A program made the position numbers and the translations under genes. From assembly GCF_009755605.1 (NCBI RefSeq), contig NZ_WPNZ01000017.1, positions 62,001 to 126,000 of the forward strand: a stretch of 64,000 nucleotides of DNA, in the 5' to 3' direction. Below are positions 35,291-43,931 of the stretch, one piece after another (within the stretch, counting starts at the first letter, position 1; every line of letters begins with the position of its first letter). A model generated the notes under the pieces. That model searched no databases and was not told the DNA's origin. It worked only from the letters and a program-made list of their open reading frames with translations. Source of the stretch: Streptomyces typhae (GTDB taxonomy: Bacteria; Actinomycetota; Actinomycetes; Streptomycetales; Streptomycetaceae).

Positions 35291-35947
35291 ATGCCGCCCG
35301 TTCCCGCTGATCCCACCGTTCTCCACCCGATGCCGGAGCACCCGCGCGTGGTCCTGCTCAAGCCGCTGGTGCAGTCGCCGCTGATCGAGGCCGGTGACTT
35401 CAGTTACTACGACGACCCGGACGACGCGACCGCGTTCGAGACGCGCAACGTCCTCTACCACTACGGCCCCGAGCGGCTCGTCATCGGCAAGTACTGCGCG
35501 CTGGCGACGGGCACCCGGTTCATCATGAACGGCGCCAACCACCGCTTGGACGGCCCTTCCACCTTCCCGTTCCCCACCATGGGCGGCTCCTGGGCGGAGC
35601 ACTTCGACCTGATCACCGGCCTGCCCGGCCGGGGTGACACGGTCGTCGGCAACGACGTGTGGTTCTGCCACGGTGCCACGGTCATGCCCGGTGTCCGCAT
35701 CGGCCACGGCGCGATCGTCGCCGCCGGCGCCGTGGTCACCGCCGACGTCCCCGACTACGGCGTCGTCGGCGGCAACCCCGCCCGGCTCATCCGCACCCGC
35801 TACGACGCCGCGGACATCGCCCGGCTCCTGGCCGTGGCGTGGTGGGACTGGCCCGTGCGGCATGTCACCGGGCACGTACGGACGATCATGTCGGGCTCGG
35901 TCGCCGAGCTGGAGGAGGCCGCCGCGCAGCTCGACGGCAACACCTGA
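35291..35947 (+). CDS. Vat/CatB-family O-acetyltransferase
   Basis: 218 residues. Left-handed beta-helix hexapeptide enzyme: LVIGKYCALATGTRFIMNGANH with the catalytic His, VVGNDVWFCHGATVMPGVRI, GHGAIVAAGAVVTADVPDYG, VVGGNPARLIRTRY and ALLAVAWWDWP-type end. The family acetylates streptogramin A, chloramphenicol or related hydroxyl compounds. The divergent TetR gene suggests inducible resistance, but substrate needs a test; many chromosomal relatives do not confer resistance. Confidence 0.93.
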   Translation: MPPVPADPTVLHPMPEHPRVVLLKPLVQSPLIEAGDFSYYDDPDDATAFETRNVLYHYGPERLVIGKYCALATGTRFIMNGANHRLDGPSTFPFPTMGGSWAEHFDLITGLPGRGDTVVGNDVWFCHGATVMPGVRIGHGAIVAAGAVVTADVPDYGVVGGNPARLIRTRYDAADIARLLAVAWWDWPVRHVTGHVRTIMSGSVAELEEAAAQLDGNT

Positions 35948-36030
35948 GACGCACCGCGTCCGCGCGGCAGGACACCCGCGCCGCACCGCCGGGCGCCGCC
36001 TCGCGCCTCGACGGCGGCGCCGCTGCCCGG

Positions 36031-36719
36031 TCAGTCGAGGCTGCCGTGCGCGCACACCTTCCGGGCCACCTCGCGGAGTTCGACGTTGTTCTCCTGGGAG
36101 TAGCGGCGCAGCACGTCGAAGGCCTGCTCCTCGGTGAGGTGGCGGCTGCCCATGAGGATGCCCATGGCCTCGCCGATGGTGTGGCGGGTGGCGACGGCCT
36201 GTTCCATCTGGGCGTGGGTGCGGGCGCTGGAGAAGGCGACGGCCGCGTGCGAGGCGAGCAGGAACCCGGCCAGCTCCCCGGCCGGGGTGAAGGCGCCGGG
36301 CTCGCGGGAGTAGAGACTGAGCGCGCCGAGGTTCTCGTCCTCGGTGAACAGCAGGAACCCCATCATGCTGCCGATCCCCAGGGTGCGGGCCCGGGGGGGC
36401 GAAAGGGCCGGCGCTGCCGGGTGCCGGTGAGGCCGGCGATGCGGTAGACGCGCTCGCCGCGCAGACTGTGCGCGGCGTCGAAACAGGGCCCTTCCCCCGC
36501 CCGCTCCCGCAACTGGTCGCTGTCGAGGACCAGCTGGTGGGTGGGGGCCAGGGACTGTACCCGGTCCCCGGGCCGGATGAGGATGCCGGCCGCCTCGCAG
36601 CCCTCGACCAGCTCCGTGGCCGAGGCGGTGATCCGCTCCAGGGTGCCCGCCACCGAATCACGCCCCAGAAGATCCCGCGCCATCGCGGCCATCTGCTGCG
36701 CGAACCGCTCCCAGTCCAC
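36031..36719 (-). pseudogene. GAF-ANTAR regulator gene with frameshift
   Basis: From GTG 36719 (GGAGG five bases upstream) the first frame encodes a GAF domain up to RGERVYRIAGLTG; near 36395-36420 it shifts, and a second frame continues with GSMMGFLLFTEDENLGALSL and an ANTAR domain (GEAMGILMGSRHLTEEQAFD, VLRRYSQENNVELREVARKV). The two together make one normal GAF-ANTAR protein of about 230 residues. A C7 run at the junction suggests either a slippage mutation or a sequencing error. If real, light translation from an internal ATG could still give the ANTAR half. Confidence 0.8.
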
Positions 36720-36783
36720 ATTGCCCTCCGCCCTGCTCACGCGCGAGGCAGGCCCCGCCGAAAGCCGGGCGGGGGCTGCGGGA

Positions 36784-37644
36784 TCAGCTGAAGGCCAGCA
36801 GACCCACCGCCACACCCGCGGCCACGACCCCCCAGGCCTGCAGCGTCGTGAGCCGTTCGCGCAGGACGGCGATGCCGAGCACGACGGGGATCGCGGGATA
36901 GAAGGAGGACAGGACCACGGTCACGGTGACCATCTGCTGCCGCAGGGCCAGCATGTAGAACAGCAGCGCGAGTGCGGCGGTCATGCCGGTGAGGGCGGCG
37001 CCCGCGGCGTTGCGGGGCGAGGCGGCGAAACCGGCCGAGGACAGCAGCAGGACCGGGACCAGGACCACGATGGCCGCGACGCGGCCCGCGGCCACCGGCC
37101 AGACGCTCGCGGTGGCGCCGGCCTGGGCGAGCGCGAGGTACTGCAGGGCGATCCCGCCGCCCGCCAGCAGGGCGTCGGCGGACGCCGGTGCCAGAAAGGC
37201 ACGGCGGCCGGGCCGCTCCTGCGCGCTGGAGTCACCGCGTGCGACGAGCCACAGCGCGGGCAGGGAGACGGCGATCCCGAGCCAGGCGAGCGGCGAGGGC
37301 CGGTCTCCCAGCAGGAGCACTCCGGCGATGACGGGAAGCGCGATCCCGGTGAGCGCGCTGACCGGCATGACCACGCTCATCGCGCCGCGGCTCATGCCCC
37401 GGAAGAGGAACAGCATGCCCATTCCGGTGCCGACGCCGGACAGGGCACCCCAGGCCGCGTCGGTGGCGTTCAGCGGGGCGGAGGACATGAAGAACACGGC
37501 GGCAACGGCGAGCAGCAGGCCTCCGACCTGGCCGATGAAGGCGATGACGAGGAAGTTCCCCCGCCGCGACAGCAGGCCGCCGACGAAATCCGAGATTCCG
37601 TAGCAGAGTGCGGACACCAGCGCGAATAAGACGCCCATCGTCAC
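36784..37644 (-). CDS. EamA/DMT-family transporter
   Basis: 286 residues, ten hydrophobic helices in two EamA halves (LVSALCYGISDFVGGLL; ADALLAGGGIALQYLALAQ) with the family signature at each half end (PVIAGVLLLGDRPSPLAWLG; PVVLGIAVLRERLTTLQAWG). DMT transporters export amino acids and metabolites. It follows the methyltransferase gene on the same strand after 147 bases and may export the product of the gene cluster upstream. Start GTG 37644 or ATG 37638. Confidence 0.92.
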   Translation of the reverse strand: MTMGVLFALVSALCYGISDFVGGLLSRRGNFLVIAFIGQVGGLLLAVAAVFFMSSAPLNATDAAWGALSGVGTGMGMLFLFRGMSRGAMSVVMPVSALTGIALPVIAGVLLLGDRPSPLAWLGIAVSLPALWLVARGDSSAQERPGRRAFLAPASADALLAGGGIALQYLALAQAGATASVWPVAAGRVAAIVVLVPVLLLSSAGFAASPRNAAGAALTGMTAALALLFYMLALRQQMVTVTVVLSSFYPAIPVVLGIAVLRERLTTLQAWGVVAAGVAVGLLAFS

Positions 37645-37791
37645 CCATCTGTCCTGTCACACCGTCACACGGTCGCGCTGTCACACGGTCGCGCTGTCGC
37701 GCTGTCCGTCGCTCAGCGGAACCCAATGATCGTCTGTGTTCCCGCCGTGCCCGCGGGTATTACCGCTGCCGCGTGTCGGGCTCGCCTCGCT
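37645..37791. other. Intergenic region with short tandem repeat
   Basis: TCACACGGTCGCGCTG is repeated two to three times at 37662-37705, upstream of the EamA gene. Otherwise no feature; no clear terminator after the methyltransferase gene, so read-through into the EamA gene is possible. Confidence 0.5.
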
Positions 37792-38556
37792 TCAGGCGGC
37801 CGGACGGCGCCCCATGATGAAGGCGCGTCGTTCGACGAAGGTGAATATCTTCTCGGGGTGGAGGTGCTCCAGTTCCTCCATTCCCTTCCGGAACTGCTCC
37901 TCGTCGAGCGTGGACAGGACCGAGAGCCAGCGCTGCTCCATGATGTGCAGGTAGTGCTCGCGGGTGCAGGTGACGGGGAACTGGTCGTAGGTGAGCTCGG
38001 CCTCGAGCCCGGCGGCCGCCATGTATCGGCAGATGTCGGCGGGCTGCGGCCAGTTGCGGGCGAACAGGTCGAAGGCGGCCTGGAAGACGGGGTAGTCCAG
38101 CAGCGGCGGGAGGGTGACGACGAGGAAGCGGCCACCCGGGGCAAGGAGCCCCGCCAGGTACCGCACCGCCTGCCGCAGGTCCTGTGCGTGGTGGATGGCC
38201 TCCTTGCTCAGCAGGACGTCCACCTGCGGGTAGGGGAGCACGGCCCGGCCGCTCATCAGGTCTTCGACGCTGCCCTGGACCGTCTTCAGGCGCGCGTCGT
38301 CGGGGAGGCGGGCGAGCATGTCCGGTGAGGGGTCCAGGCAGGCCAGCGGCTGGTCGGGGGACAGGTGCTGCATCAGGTCCTTGATGAAGATCCCCGTGCC
38401 TGCTCCGATGTCGGCCGCCCGTTCACCGGGCCGCAGGCCGATCCGCTCGGCGATCTGGCGGTTCATCCACGGCACGTACTGCGACCAGGGGTACTCCGAC
38501 CAGATGTAGTCGTAGGAATCCGCGAGATGGACGTAGTGGCCCTCGGTGCGGTTCAT
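37792..38556 (-). CDS. SAM-dependent methyltransferase of the biosynthetic cluster
   Basis: 254 residues. Motif I AADIGAGTGIFIKDL, acidic strand ACLDPSPDML, motif with LLSKEAIHHAQDL, and GLLAPGGRFLVVTLPP. The N-terminus (YVHLADSYDYIWSEYPWSQY) is not of a common type. The acceptor is unknown; it may be a hydroxyl, amine or carboxyl of the cluster product. It lies 42 bases after the aldehyde dehydrogenase gene on the same strand, so it is probably in the same operon. Confidence 0.9.
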   Translation of the reverse strand: MNRTEGHYVHLADSYDYIWSEYPWSQYVPWMNRQIAERIGLRPGERAADIGAGTGIFIKDLMQHLSPDQPLACLDPSPDMLARLPDDARLKTVQGSVEDLMSGRAVLPYPQVDVLLSKEAIHHAQDLRQAVRYLAGLLAPGGRFLVVTLPPLLDYPVFQAAFDLFARNWPQPADICRYMAAAGLEAELTYDQFPVTCTREHYLHIMEQRWLSVLSTLDEEQFRKGMEELEHLHPEKIFTFVERRAFIMGRRPAA

Positions 38557-38598
38557 CGATCTCCTCGGACAGCGGTCGGTGACAGGGGGGCATCGGGG

Positions 38599-40089
38599 TC
38601 ACGTCCCCAGGAAGGACATGACGTGCTTGATCCGGGTGTAGTCCTCCAGGCTGTAGGCGGACAGGTCCTTGCCGTAGCCGGAGTGCTTGAACCCGCCGTG
38701 GGGCATCTCGGCGGCGACGGGGATGTGGCAGTTGATCCAGACGCAGCCGGCGTCGATGCCGCGGGCCATGGTCATGGCCCGCCGGTGGTCGCGGGTCCAG
38801 ACCGAGGACGCCAGGCCGTAGCGGACGTCGTTGGCCAGGCGCACCGACTCCTCGTCGCCGCCGGAGGCCTGGACGGTGATGACCGGGCCGAAGATCTCCT
38901 CCTGGACGGCCCGGTCCTGTTGCCGCAGGCCCGTCACCACGGTGGGCTGGTGGAAGTAGCCGGCACCGGGCAGGGCCCGGCCGCCGGTGGTGACGCGGGC
39001 GTGGGCGGGCAGGTCGCGCAGATGGTCCTGGACGCGCCGCAGTTGGGCGGCGCTGTTGAGCGGGCCGTAGAAGACCGTCGGGTCCCCGGGCGGGCCGGTG
39101 GTGGTGTTGCCCACCTCCGCGGTGAGGGCGGTGACGAAGTCGTCGTGCACGGCCCGGTCCACGATGACGCGGCAGGCCGAGGCGCAGTCCTGCCCGGCGT
39201 TGAACAGTCCGGCCTGCGCGATGCCCCGCGCCGCCAGGGGGATGTCGGCGTCGGCGGCCACCACGACGGGGGCCTTGCCGCCCAGTTCCAGGTGCACCCG
39301 TTTCACGTCGCCGGCGGCGTCGCCCGCCACCTGGGTCCCGGCGCGGACGCTGCCGGTGACGGACACCATCGCCGGCACCGGATGACGTACCAGGCGCCGT
39401 CCGGTCCCGCGGGAGCCGCAGACGACGTTGAGGACCCCCTCGGGCAGGAACTCGGCGGCGAGTTCGGCCAGCATCAGGCTGGTCAGCGGGGTGGTGTCGG
39501 ACGGTTTCAGCACGACGGTGTTGCCCGCGGCCACGGCCGGGGCGAACTTCCACACCGCCATCATCAGCGGGTAGTTCCACGGGGTCACCTGGGCGCACAC
39601 CCCCAGCGGTTCGCGGCGCACGAACGAGGTGTGCCCGGCGAAGTACTCTGTCGCCGCCTTGCCCTCAAGCAACCGCGCGGCGCCCGCGAAGAAGCGGATC
39701 TGGTCGATCATCGGGCCCATCTCCTCCGCCGCTGTGACGTGCGGAGGTTTGCCGGTGTGCACCGCCTCGGCGTGGACGAACTCCTGCGCTCGCTCCTCCA
39801 GGGCACCGGCGATCCGCAGCAGCGCCAGCTGCCGCTGCGCCGGCGCGACCGTGCGCCAGGACTCGAACGCGCGCTGGGCACTGCGGAGGGCCAGGTCGAC
39901 GTCGGCGTCCCCGGACACCGGGGCCCGCCCGGCGCCGCGGCCGGTCGCGGGATCGGTCAGGTCGAGCGTCTCTCCCGACTGGGCGTGGCGGTACTGCCCG
40001 CCGATGAAGTTCCGCAGCGGCTCCTCCGGCTCCTCCGATCCTTCCGGTACCTCCGGCTCTTCCGGGGCCGCCGTGTCCCTCGCCGTCAC
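38599..40089 (-). CDS. Aldehyde dehydrogenase, aminobutyraldehyde-dehydrogenase-like
   Basis: 496 residues from GTG 40089, overlapping the stop of the dioxygenase gene by GTGA. NAD-dependent ALDH with VTPWNYPLMMAVWK, LKPSDTTPLTSL, the general base Glu in LELGGK (about 268) and nucleophile Cys in GQDCASACR (about 300). The ending HGGFKHSGYGKDLSAYSLEDYTRIKHV is the form seen in gamma-aminobutyraldehyde and related aminoaldehyde dehydrogenases. It would oxidise the aldehyde produced by the copper amine oxidase of the same operon. The first 20 residues are an E-P-E repeat. Confidence 0.92.
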   Translation of the reverse strand: MTARDTAAPEEPEVPEGSEEPEEPLRNFIGGQYRHAQSGETLDLTDPATGRGAGRAPVSGDADVDLALRSAQRAFESWRTVAPAQRQLALLRIAGALEERAQEFVHAEAVHTGKPPHVTAAEEMGPMIDQIRFFAGAARLLEGKAATEYFAGHTSFVRREPLGVCAQVTPWNYPLMMAVWKFAPAVAAGNTVVLKPSDTTPLTSLMLAELAAEFLPEGVLNVVCGSRGTGRRLVRHPVPAMVSVTGSVRAGTQVAGDAAGDVKRVHLELGGKAPVVVAADADIPLAARGIAQAGLFNAGQDCASACRVIVDRAVHDDFVTALTAEVGNTTTGPPGDPTVFYGPLNSAAQLRRVQDHLRDLPAHARVTTGGRALPGAGYFHQPTVVTGLRQQDRAVQEEIFGPVITVQASGGDEESVRLANDVRYGLASSVWTRDHRRAMTMARGIDAGCVWINCHIPVAAEMPHGGFKHSGYGKDLSAYSLEDYTRIKHVMSFLGT

Positions 40090-41000
40090 CGCTCCGCGTC
40101 CCTTGCCACGGGGGTGAAGTCGCGGCTTGCGATGTGCGCGGGGCGGGGCGCGGGCGCGCCGAAGGGAGCCGTGAGGGTGTTGTCGACGCTGTTGAAGACG
40201 AGGAAGACGTTGGAGCGCGGGTAGGGGGTGATGTTGCCGTTCGAGCCGTGCATGCAGTTGGAGTCGAAGAACGTGGCCGACCCGGGCCCGCCGGTGAACT
40301 GCTCGATGCCGCCCGCCTGTTCCGCCAGCGCGGTGACCGCCTCCTGCTCCGGCATGCCCACGGCCACCGAGTGCGTGCGCAGCGAGTTGAGGTGGTGGTC
40401 GGGCGGGGTCCGCCCGACGCAGGGCACGAAGGAGCGGTGCGAGCCGGGAATGATCATCAGGCTGCCGTTGAAGGGGTGGTTCTCGGTCAGGGCCAGGGAC
40501 ACGCTCACGGCGCGCGGTGCCGGCATGCCGTCCTCGGCGTGCCAGGTCTCGAAGTCGGAGTGCCAGTAGAACGGCCCGCCGCCGAAGCCCGGCTTGTAGT
40601 TGACGCGGCTCTGGTGCACATACACCTCGCTGCCCAGGAGCTGGCGGGCCCGGCCCGCCAGCCGCGGGTCGGCGGCCAGGCGCGCGAAGGCCGGGCTGAG
40701 GCGGTGCACCTCGAAGACCGAACGGACCTCCTGCGACTTCTCCTCCACGACGGTGCGCTCGTCGCCCCGCAACGCCGGGTCGGCCGTCAGGCGCCGGGCC
40801 TCCGCCTGCAGGGCGCGGACCTCCTCGGGGCCGAGCAGGGCCTGCTCCGCGTGGTAGCCGGAGCCGTCGAAGGCGGCCAGCTCCGCCGCCGTCAGCGGGC
40901 CGTCGTCCGCTCCGCCCCACACCGTGGGATGGGTACGGGGCACGACCGGGCCGGGGGCGAGCAGGCGGGTGGGGTAGTGGTCGGTCAGGGTGGCGTTCAT
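40086..41000 (-). CDS. EctD-type (phytanoyl-CoA dioxygenase family) Fe(II)/2-oxoglutarate hydroxylase
   Basis: 304 residues. It has the ectoine-hydroxylase signature FYWHSDFETWHAEDGMPAPR (iron His and Asp near residue 147), then LALTENHPFNGSLMIIPGSH, TPPDHHLNSLRTHSVA and MHGSNGNITPYPRSN (distal iron His, about 251). EctD hydroxylates ectoine using 2-oxoglutarate and O2. Here ectABC are absent and it sits between an amine oxidase and an aldehyde dehydrogenase gene, so it probably acts on a cluster intermediate, perhaps a cyclic amino acid or imine, rather than ectoine. Confidence 0.9.
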   Translation of the reverse strand: MNATLTDHYPTRLLAPGPVVPRTHPTVWGGADDGPLTAAELAAFDGSGYHAEQALLGPEEVRALQAEARRLTADPALRGDERTVVEEKSQEVRSVFEVHRLSPAFARLAADPRLAGRARQLLGSEVYVHQSRVNYKPGFGGGPFYWHSDFETWHAEDGMPAPRAVSVSLALTENHPFNGSLMIIPGSHRSFVPCVGRTPPDHHLNSLRTHSVAVGMPEQEAVTALAEQAGGIEQFTGGPGSATFFDSNCMHGSNGNITPYPRSNVFLVFNSVDNTLTAPFGAPAPRPAHIASRDFTPVARDAER

Positions 41001-41028
41001 GTGACGTGACCTTTCGCGGAAGCTGTGG

Positions 41029-43077
41029 TCAGTGGCAGTGCGGGCCGTGGCAGGCGTCCGTGCCGGTGCCGGTGCCGGTGCCGGTCTCGGTGTCGCGGCC
41101 TGCGGCGGTGCCGGTGCCGGGGCCCGCGGCGGTACCGGTGCAGGCGTGCGGCGCGGGCAGGTCGAGGGCGGGGTTGCCGTCGAAGAACCCGTTGGGGCGC
41201 AGCGAGAAGCCGGTGCTCACCACCGGCATGGCGGGCCAGTCCTCGGGGCGTACGACGTGGTGCTCGCCGAAGGTGTGCCACAGGACCACGTCGGCGTTCT
41301 CCAGCGGCCGGTCGCCCTGCACGAAGGCGGGCAGCCCCGCGCCGCCGCGGCTCTGGTTGGGATAGTCCCCGGCCGCGTACATCTGTGTGCGGTCGTAGGC
41401 GGTGACCCACAGATGCCCGTAGCAGAAGCGTGCCCGCTTCCAGGCCTGGCTGCCTTCGGGCTGCATCGGCAGCAGCCCCGAACGGGGGACCAGCTGGTAG
41501 CCCACGGGCTGCCCCAGGCCGTTGCGCCGTTCAGGGTTGACGATGTTCCAGAAGCGGCCGGTGGCGGCGTGGGCGGTGCGCTGCTGCGCCTGGCGCTCAC
41601 AGCGCAGCAGCCGGTGCCGGGTCTGCCAGGCGTTGGCGTGCGGGTTGTCCTCGTTCACCGGCAGGGCCACGGAGTCCACTTCGTAGACGGAGTTGTGCGG
41701 GCCGTCCAGCGCCATGTCCAGGCGCATGGAGAAGAAGTGCTGGTGGTGGGGGCCGTACAGGCCCGGGGCGACGGCGGTTCCGTAGGGCGGGCAGGTGCCG
41801 GAGAAGGCGCCGGTGGAGATCATGCCGGTCAGCTTGACCTCGAACTCGATCGTGCCGTCCAGGTACAGGTACCAGAAGTAGCCGTACTGGTAGTTGCCCA
41901 GGACGGCGAAGGAGGAGACGACCAGCCGGCGCCGGCGGCGGGTGACGACCTTGCCGGTGCGGAAGTCGGTGTGCTTCCAGGCGATGTTCATGTCTTCTTC
42001 GTGCATGCACACGGCGTGGGGCAGCGTGACGGGTGCGCCGTCCTGGTCGTGGACGACGGCGTCGAAGTAGTGGATCTCGCCCAGGCAGTCGCAGCCGAGC
42101 TCCAGGGCGTTGACCATGAACCCGGCCCCGTACTCGCCCTCGTCGAAGGCGTTCTTGCGGTAGTGGGTGAAGCCCGGGTCGCCGTAGGGGGTGTACATCT
42201 CCGCCAGGGAGGCGCGGTGCAGGATCGGCCGGAGCCGCCCCTGGTCGCGGTAGCCGATCTGGTGCAGGACCAGGCCCTCGCGGACGGTGAAGCCGATGCG
42301 GAACTCCCACTTCTGCCACCGCACCGCGTAGCCGTCCACCGTGAAGCTCGGGCCCTCGGGCTGGGTGATGTCGATGGGCCGCAGGTCGCGGCGTTCCTCC
42401 ACGACGGCGGGCCAGTTGCCGTCCGGGCTGCGTACGTCCGGGTCGTAGTTGCCCGCCAGCGGAGGCAGCGGCACCGTGCCCCGGTCGGTCACCTCGAGGA
42501 CCTCCATGGAGTCCAGGTCCACCAGGGCCACGAGGTTCTCCACCGGGCGGGCGTAGCCGTTGTCGCCGGGGTGGGCGCGCACGAAGGTCAGCGGGCAGGC
42601 CAGACGCCGGCCGCAGGCGTCGTCGAGTTCCCCGGTGTGGCCCGGCGGCCAGGCGTCCACCATGGCCAGGGAGAAGTCCTCGACACCGCGGCGCCGCATC
42701 GCCTGCTGCCAGCGCGGATCGGCGCGCACGGCGGCCTCGCACTGGGCGAACTCCTCCTCGGTGATGGCCGTCTGCACCCCGGGCAGGTGCCGCCAGTCGG
42801 TGACCTGCCCGGTGTCCAGGGACACGACGGCTTCGTAGGTGCGGCGCCGCCCACGGTCGCGCAGCACCATGGCCACGTCGCGGGGGAGCGGCTCGGTGCC
42901 GTCGTAGGACAGCAGGCGCTGTTTGTCCGGTTCCCGCAGGGAGATCATCACGAACCGGGTGTCGGGGGTGAGGCCCTGCTGGTCCCTGACCACCCGCACC
43001 GCTTCCCGGATCTCCTCGGGAGCCAGCGGGGCCAGGGGGTGGGGAACGGTGGCGGCGGGGCGGGTCGTCACGGTCAT
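41029..43077 (-). CDS. Copper amine oxidase (TPQ enzyme)
   Basis: 682 residues from ATG 43077, overlapping the thioesterase stop by ATGA. Copper/topaquinone oxidase: the cofactor Tyr lies in LGNYQYGYFWYLYLDG (about residue 394; N-Y-Q-Y where N-Y-D/E-Y is usual), catalytic Asp in NAFDEGEYGAG, copper ligands in GPHHQHFFSMRLDM and near EHHVVRPEDWP. It oxidises a primary amine to aldehyde with release of NH3 and H2O2. The C-terminal 35 residues are unusual: a Gly-Thr repeat ending CHGPHCH. No signal peptide, so cytoplasmic. Confidence 0.93.
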   Translation of the reverse strand: MTVTTRPAATVPHPLAPLAPEEIREAVRVVRDQQGLTPDTRFVMISLREPDKQRLLSYDGTEPLPRDVAMVLRDRGRRRTYEAVVSLDTGQVTDWRHLPGVQTAITEEEFAQCEAAVRADPRWQQAMRRRGVEDFSLAMVDAWPPGHTGELDDACGRRLACPLTFVRAHPGDNGYARPVENLVALVDLDSMEVLEVTDRGTVPLPPLAGNYDPDVRSPDGNWPAVVEERRDLRPIDITQPEGPSFTVDGYAVRWQKWEFRIGFTVREGLVLHQIGYRDQGRLRPILHRASLAEMYTPYGDPGFTHYRKNAFDEGEYGAGFMVNALELGCDCLGEIHYFDAVVHDQDGAPVTLPHAVCMHEEDMNIAWKHTDFRTGKVVTRRRRRLVVSSFAVLGNYQYGYFWYLYLDGTIEFEVKLTGMISTGAFSGTCPPYGTAVAPGLYGPHHQHFFSMRLDMALDGPHNSVYEVDSVALPVNEDNPHANAWQTRHRLLRCERQAQQRTAHAATGRFWNIVNPERRNGLGQPVGYQLVPRSGLLPMQPEGSQAWKRARFCYGHLWVTAYDRTQMYAAGDYPNQSRGGAGLPAFVQGDRPLENADVVLWHTFGEHHVVRPEDWPAMPVVSTGFSLRPNGFFDGNPALDLPAPHACTGTAAGPGTGTAAGRDTETGTGTGTGTDACHGPHCH

Positions 43078-43931
43078 GAGAACTCCTTGGGCCCGGCGGG
43101 GTGCGGTACGGGGCGCGGGGCGGTGCCACCGGCTCTGACCGGTTCCGCGGCCGCCCCCAGGTCCTGCCGCAGGGCGCGGACCAGGTCGGGGCGGGCGCCG
43201 TCGAGGTAGAAGTGGCCGCCGGGGAACGTGCGGTGGACGACCGGGCGCACCTCGGTGACCTCCTGCCACTGCGCCAGGTGCGCTTCGCGCACGCCGGTGT
43301 CGTCCCGGCCCGCGTACACGGCCACGGGGCAGGACAGCGGCGGGCCGGGCGCGGGGGCGTAGGTCTCGGCGAGGGTGAAGTCCGCCCGCAGCACCGGCAG
43401 CAGCAGCCGTACGAGTTCCGCCTCACCGAGGACGCCGGGCGAAAGGCCGCCCAGACGGTCCACCTCGGCCAGGAACTCCTCGTCGGGCAGGGTGTGACAG
43501 CCGCGGCTCGAGGCGGCCGCGCGGGCGGGAGGCGCACTGGCCGACACCACCAGCAGCTGCGGGCCGGGTCCCGGCCGGCCGAGGGCGCGGGCCGTCTCGT
43601 ATGCCACGACGGCGCCCAGGCTGTGCCCGAAGAACGCGTACGGCACCTGCCGCTCCTCGGCACGGAAGAAGGCCGCGAGCCCTTCGGCGGCGGCGCGGGC
43701 CAGGCCGCTCATGCCGGTGTGCGCGGGTTCCCGCCAGCGGCTGTCGCGGCCCGGCAGCACCAGGGGCAGGACCTCCACCTCCGGGGCCAGCGCCGTGATC
43801 CAGGGCCGGTAGACGGATGCGCCCGCACCGGCGTGCGGGAAGCACACCAGGCGGATACGGCAGCTGTCGCGGGCCGCGCCCGAGCGCACCACCCAGGGGT
43901 TCGGGCCGTCGCGGCCGGTGCCGGCGCTCAC
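43074..43931 (-). CDS. Type II thioesterase
   Basis: 285 residues from GTG 43931, overlapping the NRPS stop by GTGA. Alpha/beta hydrolase of the GrsT/RifR type: RLVCFPHAGAGASVYRPW at the start, nucleophile in FFGHSLGAVVAYETA (Ser about 103), VYAGRDDTGV and the catalytic His in FPGGHFYLDG. Such enzymes clear wrong acyl groups from carrier proteins; in an NRPS cluster with a lone A-PCP and no TE domain, it may also release the finished intermediate. Confidence 0.93.
   Translation of the reverse strand: MSAGTGRDGPNPWVVRSGAARDSCRIRLVCFPHAGAGASVYRPWITALAPEVEVLPLVLPGRDSRWREPAHTGMSGLARAAAEGLAAFFRAEERQVPYAFFGHSLGAVVAYETARALGRPGPGPQLLVVSASAPPARAAASSRGCHTLPDEEFLAEVDRLGGLSPGVLGEAELVRLLLPVLRADFTLAETYAPAPGPPLSCPVAVYAGRDDTGVREAHLAQWQEVTEVRPVVHRTFPGGHFYLDGARPDLVRALRQDLGAAAEPVRAGGTAPRPVPHPAGPKEFS

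Noticed and set aside
40086..41000. Ectoine biosynthesis cluster
   Set aside because: Only an ectD-like gene is present; ectA, ectB and ectC are not in the window.
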